A stretch of 64,000 nt of DNA from Megascapheus bottae. Lineage: Eukaryota > Chordata > Mammalia > Rodentia > Geomyidae. The stretch is taken from assembly GCA_024803745.1 (NCBI GenBank), contig JANJXV010000187.1, positions 1,857,899 to 1,921,898 on the forward strand. Reading direction: 5' to 3'. The notes beneath the pieces were generated by a model. That model was not told the DNA's origin and ran no database searches. It saw nothing but the letters and a program-made list of their open reading frames with translations. Positions 56,105 to 64,000 of the stretch are shown here, in pieces (position 1 is the stretch's first letter; each line of letters begins with the position of its first letter). Position numbers and translations under genes: made by a program.

Positions 56105-57154
56105 AACACTCAGATTTTCCACTTTCATCCCTGTGCTGGTTGACGAGGCATTCAGTGAGTTCAGCATGTGAATGGAGACCATTTACAATTTCCCTGGACA
56201 CCTTTCCACACCCGACTTTCTTCACCTTCTCCTGCACATAGAGACACACAAGAAGAAATTCCAACCATACAAAACAGAATTCTGAAAGCTCTCATTACAA
56301 AGCCCAGTAAGAATCAAAACTCCACCATAGATAATTAGCTTACATGCCGTTCTGATCACACCACGGTGTCATCTCTAGGCTGCAGGGAAGATGTCTTTAA
56401 CTATAGACAACATTATCATGACTCGTACAACAGAAGAGATTCTGAGACAAGGATTTCAGTGCCTGATAATACACAGTACAGGGACAGTGGAGGTGCTGGA
56501 GCCTGAGAATTTACAAAATCAGGAGGAATCAGAAGGTAAAATGTCACAGTCTCACTTTGATATTCTGCCCCGCTCCCCTTAATTATTGTGCTACACTGTT
56601 TGCTGAGGAATGCCATAATCAAGCATCATTTTCTTGTCTAACCCTATGGTGATGTCCCAGCTTGCAGGTCTTAAGCTCACCCCCAAACATAAGACACGGG
56701 ATCTTCCCAATCTGCTTTGATGCCCTAACCCTGTGAACAGAATTTCCTTACTGGCAATACAGCCTGGTAAGCACTTCTGTCATTTGCTGCCAAAAACTCG
56801 CTCAAAAACTTGATGCTTCTCTTAATTCTGCACATGAATTCAAATTTGCTATACCAGAAATCTATCTGCTGTCAATCACAGATCATCAATAATAGATAAT
56901 AATATCCATATCATTACGTCCGTGGTAGCAATTTATCTGTCTGCATAACCACTTGGTTGGTGATGGCTGTTCACTTTTCAGAGAGAAGTTCAGAAGAGTT
57001 CCGTGGGTTTGTCCCAAGCAACAGCATACTGAGGAAATGGCTGAATTTGTACCTCACGGTCCATCTCCTTTCCACCGAGTGGTCAAGAGGTCAATGTGTT
57101 CTACAGTACACACACTCTTTGCTAGAAATAGAAAGGAATTTCTTTTGGGCAATA
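56105..57154. other. Unassigned unique sequence
   Basis: No repeat or gene was recognised. Confidence 0.4.
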
Positions 57155-57400
57155 CTTAGGTTTCCTCTCAGGTCTTTGCACTGCTAGACAGGTACTGTAC
57201 CACTGGAACTATGTTCCTAGATTTTTGTTTTGGAGTTCTTTTTCACACAGGGTCTGTCTGTTTGTGTCTCTGTCTGTCTCTCTGTCTCTCTGTCTCTCTG
57301 TCTCTCTGTCTCTCTGTCTCTCTCTCTCTCGCTTTATGATCATCCTATATATGCCTCCTGTATATGGCTAGGATTACAGGTATATACCGCCACACCTAAG
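57155..57400 (-). mobile_element. Old SINE split by a TCTG/TCTC microsatellite
   Basis: TAGGTTTCCTCTCAGGTCTTTG and GGTACTGTACCACTGGAACT are ID-like; GGCTAGGATTACAGGTATATA is the antisense B1 end. Between them (57250-57331) lies a (TCTG)n(TCTC)n run. Confidence 0.55.
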
Positions 57401-57465
57401 AGGAGAAGCTTTTTTCAAAAAAAAATGGGTGAAGTTCTGTATTTGGAGTTGTTTTGAAACTGACA

Positions 57466-57489
57466 TTGGTGTCAACAAAATGACACCAA
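57466..57489. other. Perfect 9-bp inverted repeat
   Basis: TTGGTGTCA (57466-57474) and TGACACCAA (57481-57489) flank the 6-nt loop ACAAAA. The hairpin is too short to be a microRNA precursor, has no terminator context and its function is unknown. Confidence 0.7.
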
Positions 57490-58159
57490 CATGATAAAAC
57501 TAGTGAGTAATGTAAAATGCCATGAGCCAGTGTGAGGGCTTAGATCTGGAATGTATCTATAGACAAGTATGGTGGGATTGGGGGAGGGGTTGTAATTCGT
57601 GGTAAGGAAAGTGGTTGTGTTAGCATCCTGCCCCTGTGACAATACAGCTAAGAAAAATAACTCATCTATTCTACCTGCATTTTTATGTTTATACAATAGG
57701 TGCCTCCAAGTTGGACTTATGAGCAAAGAGTATCCCTCTCATTTCATTAAGATGTGCTGTACTCATTTCTTTTATTTTAAAAAATGGCATTATATTTGAA
57801 TTGCAACATGCTGCCCATTTTTTTTTTCCAGATGAGAAGTCAACTGACGGACGCTGTAATTTGGAAGTGCGTGTGTGCATGAGAAGGTCCCAGCAGGCTC
57901 CATTTCTGATCCATTAGATCAGTAATTACAACACAAAGTGAGGGGACAAATATTAATGCATCAGGAAATCTTGGAAGAAATGTCAAACTACCCACACAGC
58001 ACAGCTTCCTTGGATCTTCAGAGTGACCTGAATACTTAATAACTAGAGTAGAAGACTTCATTGTAAGGAGGCCACCAGGTTATTCCAGGAAGGCCACTCC
58101 TGTGCCATTCCACACCCCATCCCCCAAGAAAGTCACATGAAAAAGTGGCCCAAAAGGGC
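57490..58159. other. Unassigned unique sequence
   Basis: No repeat or gene was recognised. Confidence 0.4.
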
Positions 58160-58385
58160 CAGGGGTTAGGATGCATGCCTGTAATCTCAGCTAGGGATAA
58201 GAGATAATGAAGATATAGTCCTTGTCAAAAACAGAAGACCTTATCTAAAAAAAAAATAAGCTAAACAAAAGGGAAAGGGGGGGGAGAGAGGAAGGGAGGA
58301 AGGAAAAAAGCTGTGGACATAGCCCAAGTGACAGTGTTTGCTCAGTATGTGCTAAACCATAGGCTTACTCCCTAGAACCACAGAC
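58160..58385 (+). mobile_element. Old B1/ID composite SINE with GGAA tract
   Basis: CAGGGGTTAGGATGCATGCCT and GTAATCTCAGCTAGGG recall a B1 head. GAGGAAGGGAGGAAGGAAAA is a purine run. GCTGTGGACATAGCCCAAGTG and CTAAACCATAGGCTTAC is an ID-like part. Confidence 0.45.
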
Positions 58386-58387
58386 AA

Positions 58388-58512
58388 CAACAAATAGTTT
58401 ATCCATATTTTGAAGGCAAGTAAACTCAAAAAGGTTGTCACTAACCCCAAAGGCACACAGCCAGTAAGAAAGGATTGGACCTGGGCTTCTTTTCCTACCA
58501 TCAGGCCTGACT
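58388..58512 (+). mobile_element. MIR SINE fragment
   Basis: CATATTTTGAAGGCAAGTAAA, AAAGGCACACAGCCAGTAAG and GATTGGACCTGGGCTTCTTTT fit the MIR 3' half (CACACAGCTAGTAAG .. GGATTCGAACCCAGG). Confidence 0.5.
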
Positions 58513-59157
58513 TGTAAGCCTGTCATTATCTTAGAGCTGAGTAACAAAACAATTCTATTGGACAAGACTCTTGTGATTATCTAGAGCTGTGTATCCAAAC
58601 ACTATTGGAGATGCATCTACTCTCATAGTCAGCTGCTGGGACAATTCCTCCATAAACACTGCCTACTGGGGAGAAATTCATTCTCTACCTTCTTCCATCC
58701 ACCTTACTCTCACCCCTGCATCACACCCATGGAATCAACATAGCAAGTTCCACAGGGACTGTCATAGACTGGATATCACTAGAATTTAAGCTTTCTGTAG
58801 CTAATTTTCCCTGGCTTGAAAACTTTAATGTAACTGTCAGACCCCCCAGGTTTTTTGGAGAACTAGGGTGGTGGTGGCAATTATTTCTAGATTCTGGTAC
58901 CTTCCTCATGTACCTTCTGGTAGCACATAACTCTTAACTCCAGAGCTCATTTCCTTCCTTATTTTCTTCATTAGTTTGTAAGCTCCCACTGCCAACAAAC
59001 ATGACCCATCTGATAACAAAATGTTGACAACAGAATGCCTGACATATTAAAGCTGTCAAATAAAAAAATGAGTTTTTACCAGGTGGTCCAAATATGTCAC
59101 CTGTGTGGAAGACATTTTTCAAAAATAGATTGTAGAGGTCAAAAAGTTACTGGGTGT
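58513..59157. other. Unassigned unique sequence
   Basis: No repeat or gene was recognised. Confidence 0.4.
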
Positions 59158-59185
59158 ACACACACACACACACACACACACACAC
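59158..59185. repeat. (CA)n microsatellite
   Basis: A near-pure CA run of about 14 units. Confidence 0.95.
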
Positions 59186-59785
59186 TTTAACCTCAAGGTG
59201 ACAGGTTCTTGTTGGTACTGGCTTGGTGTCTTCAAAAATCCATTTCTAATCTACTCTGAACAAAAAAACAAAAACATTTTTGTCAAGAATCCTTCCCTCA
59301 GATGAAGCAAACAGATCCTCTTCCCAAAGAGAAATTAATAGGAGAATGACCCAAAAGAATACACTAGGATTAGGCTTGCTTTTTATATTTTATTTTCTCC
59401 CCTCATCATCAAACAATGCAGACCAAAAGTGGGGCCTGTCAACCAATGCTTATTATCAAGGGTGCAATTCTCTTGAAAAATCTCAGAGGCTGAACACCCT
59501 GATTCAAATTGCTAGGTAACAACTAAGATTGTCAATGGAAATAAAAGCCTGGAAGAAAATTGAAAAGCAGAGATGAAAGGTGAGTGACCTCAGGGATGGC
59601 TGAGTTCTTAAAAAGAAAGAGACAACAAAGATGATAGTACAAATGGATAATATTAAATGAGATTTTGTTGTTGTTTTAAGTCTGGAGAGAGAGCCTCCCA
59701 AACAGAACCCTTTTCCAAATACACATTGGCAGGTTTGTGATGCATATTTGCAGGGAAAAAGAGGCCAGTTCCAAGGTTTGGGATA

Positions 59786-59931
<146 letters not shown>

Positions 59932-59995
59932 GACTAATCTGCATATGAGCATGCATATGCATAAACAACACACATGTGTCTTTTTGTGTGTAGCA

Positions 59996-60220
59996 GGGAG
60001 GGGGTCTTGGAGCTTGAACTCTGGGTCTGGGCTCTGTTCCTGAGCTCTTCAGCACGAGAGCATACCACTTGAGCCACAGCACTACTTCTGGTTTTTCCAG
60101 TGGTTAACTGGAGATAAGTCTCGTGGACTTTTGTGCCCTGGCTGGCACTGAGCTGAGATCCTCAGATATCAGCCTCCTGAGGAGCTAGGATTACAGGGGT
60201 GAGCCATCAGTGCCTGGCTC
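59996..60220 (-). mobile_element. B1-dID SINE with short TSD
   Basis: GGAGCTTGAACTCTGGGTCTG, GAGCTCTTCAGCACGAGAGC, GGTTAACTGGAGATAAGTCTC and GGAGCTAGGATTACAGGGGT define both halves. TGTGTCTT repeats at 59975-59982 and 60222-60229. Confidence 0.85.
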
Positions 60221-60250
60221 CTGTGTCTTAGTTTCATGTGAGAGAGACAG

Positions 60251-60251
<1 letters not shown>

Positions 60252-60297
<46 letters not shown>
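60252..60297. repeat. (CA)n microsatellite
   Basis: About 23 CA units in one uninterrupted run. Confidence 0.97.
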
Positions 60298-60300
<3 letters not shown>

Positions 60301-60681
60301 ATTGACAAAAACCAGACAAAATGGGAAGCCAGAAAGAGAGGAAACCAGAACACATTCACCAAAGATGGTTGCCTATTTATATTACCAGGAATGGCCATTT
60401 TGCATAATTAATGCATAATTTTTTCATATATTTTTATTGTAATTAATCGAAGGGTCACATTATATTCGCCAGATAGAAGGTGCATTACTTCACATACATT
60501 GATACCCTTTCTCATGTCTTGGTCCCCATTTCCCTCCTCTCCACCCTCACTCCTCATCTTGTTTTCCCCCCTTCCCTATCCAATTTCAAATAACCAAATA
60601 TGCATATATCCAATATATCAGATAACAAAGCGAAATACTGTAACAATATGAGATAACCAAGGGACAGCAAAAGAGATGAGA

Positions 60682-60863
60682 GATAACAGTACATTAAGGA
60701 CAACAATCACTCATTATATGGCTTTTGTTTCTATATCCTAGAGGTCCTTTCATTTAGCGTCATACTGTATGGATAACATAGTACAATAAGGACAACAATC
60801 ACTCATTATATGGCTTTTGTTTCTATATCCTAGAGGTCCTTTCATTTAACATCATACTGTATG
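60682..60863 (-). repeat. Tandem duplication of about 91 bp in the L1 3' UTR
   Basis: The unit 60682-60771 is followed by 60772-60863. Both contain AAGGACAACAATCACTCATT and TATCCTAGAGGTCCTTTCAT, and differ at only a handful of positions (TAGCG/TAACA, one 2-bp insertion). Confidence 0.9.
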
Positions 60864-60921
60864 GACTTATGTATCAAGATTTTGCTCTATTGCAGATCTC
60901 TGCTAGTAGAGCCCAAGGTTT

Positions 60922-61413
60922 CTACTGATTATGACGAATGAGGGAAACCATTGAGCCTAAGTTCCTTTGAGTCTGGCTTACTTCACTTAATAGGATTTTT
61001 TCTAAGTCTTTCCATTTCCTTACAAATGGGGCGATGTCGTTCTTTCTGACAGCAGTATAGAATTCCACTGTGTACAAATACCACATCTTGTTGATCCATT
61101 CATCAACTGAGGGACATCTAGGTTGGTTCCATATCTTTGCTATGGTGAATAGTGCTGCAATGAACATTGTTGTGCTAGTGGGTTTAGTATGTCCTTGTTT
61201 CTGGGTGGTTGGGTAAATGCCAAGTAGTGGAATTGCTGGGTCATAGGGGAGTTCTATGTTTAGTCTTGAGGAACTGCCACACTGCTTTCCATAGTGGTTG
61301 AAGGAGTTTGCACTCCCACCAACAGTGTAGTAGTGATCCCTCCTGGCCACATCCCCTCCAGCATCTGTCGTTATTAGTTTTTTTGATCCTGGCCATTCTA
61401 ACTGGAGAGTTGT
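60922..61413 (-). pseudogene. L1 ORF2 C-terminal remnant
   Basis: About 164 codons remain of a protein that normally has about 1,280 residues. Endonuclease and reverse transcriptase domains are absent; only the cysteine-rich C-terminal region and terminal segment are left. A frameshift separates WQFLKTKH from LNIELPYDPA. The intact stop context shows the 3' end is original. Confidence 0.9.
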
Positions 61414-61607
61414 TTTGATTAACGCATAAATTTTTAATGCAATTTATCAGGGAAAATTTTAAAACCAAGCATTTATGCAGTAAGATCATGTAAGTGTTTG
61501 CTTGAGATAAGCAAGAGAGATTTCCAAACTGTCAGGAAAGATCAGAATCCTTTGGCTCCCTGAAATGAGATTGAAACCTGACTTGCTTAAACCTTGTCAA
61601 GGTCTAA

Positions 61608-61867
61608 GCCCAGCGCCAGCGGCTCACATCTGTAACTCGAGCTACTCAGGAGGCTGAGATCTAAGCATGACAGTTCGAAGCCAACCAGGGTAGCAAAGTC
61701 CATAAGACTCTTAGCTCCATTCAATCAACAAGAAACTAGAAGCAGAGTTGTAACTCAAGTGGTATAGCAAGTAGCTTGAGAAAAAAACAAACAAACAAAA
61801 ACATCCCCTCAGGAACAGCATCCAGACTCCCAGTTCAAGCCTTAAGACTGGCATCAAAAAACAAAGG
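61608..61867 (+). mobile_element. B1-dID SINE with 14-bp TSD
   Basis: GCCCAGCGCCAGCGGCTCAC head, GAGCTACTCAGGAGGCTGAG and AGACTCTTAGCTCCATTCAA body, and an ID part interrupted by (AAAC)n (61783-61801) before CATCCAGACTCCCAGTTCAA. TTGTCAAGGTCTAA (61594-61607) and TTGTCAGGATCTAA (61868-61881) form the TSD. Confidence 0.88.
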
Positions 61868-61984
61868 TTGTCAGGATCTAAATACAAGAGATTGTCTCTG
61901 ATCACTTACATTTACTGGAAAGCCTGAGTAAAGTAACAGTGAGTTAAACATCTCATTTGTATCCAATTTTACAGAGTCTTTATT

Positions 61985-62115
61985 TGCAACTCTGCTTAAG
62001 GGCGATCTGATGTTACCATCCTCATCTTGCACATGAGGAAACTGAGTCACAGAGAGATGAAATAATGTTCCTAAAGTTGCATATTGGGGAACTGGAGCCA
62101 GGATCTAAAGAAGGC
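61985..62115 (+). mobile_element. MIR SINE
   Basis: CATCTTGCACATGAGGAAAC, TGAGTCACAGAGAGATGAA and TTGGGGAACTGGAGCCAGGA are clear MIR core and 3' landmarks. Confidence 0.7.
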
Positions 62116-62319
62116 GAGGCCTGGCATGGGTGCACAGAGTCCACGCTATGAATACCACAGGACATGGGCAGGCATCTGTAGGTTCCATAACCACCAAATC
62201 CCTGGAGGATTGCTGAAGAAAGAAAATGAAATCATCCAGAAAAGAAAAAAAAATTAACCAACTATCTATGTACGGCTAGGTAAAGTCATGGTGAAAAACA
62301 AGAGTTGGGGAATATGATT

Positions 62320-62385
62320 TTTGGTGATGCTGAGATTTGAATTCAGGGCTTCACACTTGCTAGGCCCACATTCTGCCGGCACTTA
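62320..62385 (-). mobile_element. ID SINE fragment
   Basis: TGCTGAGATTTGAATTCAGGG and CTTCACACTTGCTAGGCCC recall an antisense ID monomer. Short and diverged. Confidence 0.4.
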
Positions 62386-62489
62386 TGTGGGTGTTGGTAA
62401 TTATCTTTATTGGCTTATAGTAGTGATACAGGAAGGAAGTTTGTGATTATATGTCCACACAGGTATACTGTGCTCCAATCAATCTCACC

Positions 62490-62702
62490 CTGGGTAAGAC
62501 CTTGAACTCAAGGCTTCTTTCCCTTAGCTTTGTCACTCAAAGCTGATACCTCTACCCTTTGAGCCACAGCTCTACTTCTAGATTTTTGGTAGCTAATTGG
62601 AAATAAGATTCTTAAAGATTTTCCTGCCTGGGAGGGCTTTGTGCCATTGACCCTCAGATCTCAGTCTCCCAAGCAGCTGGGACGGCAGGAGTGAGCCACT
62701 TG
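62490..62702 (-). mobile_element. B1-dID SINE
   Basis: AGACCTTGAACTCAAGGCTTC, GTCACTCAAAGCTGATACCTC, AGCTAATTGGAAATAAGATTC and CCAAGCAGCTGGGACGGCAG show the whole antisense order at moderate divergence. Confidence 0.75.
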
Positions 62703-62958
62703 TGGATTTCTTTTTTAAAGACAGCATCTTGCATTATGGCAGGGCTGACCTCAGTTATGCCAATCTCTCATACGCTTCCCCGGGTGGCTGGAAATGACAG
62801 TTTATCGCTACCATGCCCCAGCCTTTGGCTGAGATGGAATCCTGAAAGCATTTTCGTTTTAGTGGTGGTGGGTTTGGGCAGGGCTGGCCTGTAAATCCAG
62901 GTCTCTGCCTCTCACGTAGCTAGGATGATAAGCTTAAGCTACCCCCATGCCTGGCTTT
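62703..62958 (-). mobile_element. Two old B1 monomers in tandem
   Basis: The first (62706-62825) retains GGCAGGGCTGACCTCAGTTAT and GGTGGCTGGAAATGACAG. The second (62840-62958) retains GCAGGGCTGGCCTGTAAATC, CTCTGCCTCTCACGTAGC and ATGCCTGGCTTTG. Both are antisense B1 without ID tails. Confidence 0.5.
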
Positions 62959-63779
62959 GAACTGCACAAGAATGCCTGTGTATCCTCAGTGAACGTGTTT
63001 TACAATTCCTAGGAGAACTTCTCTCCCAGTTCTCTGCCTTCGTTTTCCATGCTAGATTCCTCATTAATCCAAGACATCGGAGAGTTGAGCTCAGGCAGGC
63101 AACCTGAATATTTTGTCTGCGTGTTTCCTGGCTGGGACAGAGGAAGTAAATGGGTATCTTAGTGTGATTGCAGACAGGTGTCAATGGAGAGACAAAGACG
63201 ACCGAGATAACAAAGCATATTTAATCACTGCGCTGTGACTATAAATTTTTCAATATTTATTGTCCAACTGCTCTGCAAAGATTCTACAATATGGAGAAGT
63301 ACATTGGAAAATAAAAGAAACATGCCTGACTCCAAGCTTCAAAGTGCCCAGAATTACTAATGATTTCTTCCTGGCCTCGGTGCCACCAGTAAGAAAACAC
63401 CAAGAATATTTTAATTCAAAATATATGTGTCATGAGGCAAAACCCTGAAGTTGAGACAAGCTCCTGGCTTCAGATTTATTTTATACTCTCAATTCATGGT
63501 GCTGGGGGTAGTGAGGTCTCATCCAAAACAAATTTTTTTTTAAAAATCCCTTAAATTACTGCAGAGTAAAGTTCCCTTTATGTGTATGCACTATCTGAGA
63601 ATCTCCTCTGAGACACAAATCTCTCAGCGCCTTTTCAAAACCAAGAATTCATGTGAAATCATGTAAGCGTTCCTTGCCGTTATTAGTAACAACACATTCC
63701 AGTGCAGTTCTGCTTTCTTAACCAGGCCTAGGATAACTTGGACTTGTGCGTTTAAATATTAAACAGAGACAAAGAAACA
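62959..63779. other. Unassigned unique sequence
   Basis: No recognisable repeat or gene, with a T/A run near 63531-63545. Confidence 0.4.
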
Positions 63780-63895
63780 AACAGGATAGATGTGCAGATA
63801 GATTAATAAAGGATAGAAATAGAGGCAACAGACAGATATGATAACAATAGATTAGATAGATGGACGGATGGATGGATGGATGGACAGATTGATAG
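63780..63895. repeat. GATA/GATG-rich tract
   Basis: Irregular GATAGATG, AGACAGAT and GGATGGATGGATGGAT units, the purest part being 63862-63884. Confidence 0.8.
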
Positions 63896-64000
63896 AGATG
63901 TTAGGTAGAAATAGACAAAAACATGTGTGCCCTTACACTAGTGAAAACCCCACAGCAGAAGCATTTCTTTGGCAATCATCACAGGAATGGTGTATAGAAC

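Larger units (their letters stand above)
60424..61417 (-). mobile_element. 5'-truncated L1, ORF2 C-terminus plus 3' UTR
   Basis: On the minus strand the first ~490 nt encode the end of L1 ORF2p: a Cys-His-like stretch (CWRGCGQEG..HCWWECK), then ELPYDPAIPLLGIYP, MFIAALFTIAK and DEWINKMWYLYTVEFYTAV, ending at a stop at 60922. Two frames are needed because of a small deletion near 61255-61275. The 3' UTR follows with a tandem duplication (60682-60863) and a G-rich tract. Flanking repeats ATTAATGCATAATTTTT (60407-60423) and ATTAACGCATAAATTTTT (61418-61435) mark a target duplication. The reverse transcriptase part is missing, so it is immobile. Confidence 0.93.

Noticed and set aside
57466..57489. 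microRNA hairpin or transcription terminator
   Set aside because: A 9-bp stem with a 6-nt loop is too short for a microRNA precursor, and there is no bacterial context for a terminator.
60922..61350. 142-codon frame that could look like a host gene
   Set aside because: The ELPYDPAIPLLGIYP and DEWINKMWY motifs identify it as L1 ORF2 C-terminus.

Overview
The window looks like non-coding DNA from a rodent nuclear genome. I found no exon-intron gene, no gene family I recognise, no functional RNA gene and no bacterial or viral gene cluster. The open reading frames present are either translations of repeats or short frames with no recognisable domain. The longest outside a simple repeat (183 and 147 codons) are about what chance gives in 64 kb read in six frames.

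Organism: the repeats point to a rodent, most likely superfamily Geomyoidea (kangaroo rats, pocket mice, pocket gophers). Three signals support this: (i) many 7SL-derived B1 monomers fused to an ID-like tRNA-derived tail (B1-dID type); (ii) a dimeric, wholly tRNA/ID-like SINE of about 190 bp that I take to be IDL-Geo from memory of that family; (iii) a rodent-style L1 with the canonical ORF2 C-terminus. The assignment rests on recognition alone, with no database search.

Layout: 0-12 kb holds MIR, L2, MER5A and old L1 pieces, two IDL-like SINEs, and a large CT/CA microsatellite at 5.3 kb. 12-22 kb holds antisense old L1, an MaLR-like LTR piece, several B1-dID copies, a three-element nested SINE cluster at 17.2-17.8 kb and an IDL copy at 18.6 kb. 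22-31 kb has low repeat density, then B1-dID/IDL at 27.7-28.1 kb and an L1 3' end with a 15-bp target duplication at 30.7 kb. 31-43 kb holds a GGAAA tract, IDL copies, a possible solo LTR near 38.5-39.0 kb and an LTR-derived segment at 40.5 kb with a well-formed potential exon. 43-53 kb has several unique AT-rich stretches that look like candidate regulatory DNA, a SINE cluster at 49.6-50.9 kb, a strong CTCF-like motif at 52.2 kb and a polypurine tract. 53-64 kb holds more SINEs, a compound tetranucleotide repeat at 59.8 kb, and a 5'-truncated L1 at 60.4-61.4 kb carrying a tandem duplication in its 3' UTR.

Nothing in the window behaves as a set of genes working together. The useful content is the insertion history, with target-site duplications that date elements relative to each other, plus a short list of candidate regulatory sites. 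No previously undescribed biological system was found.
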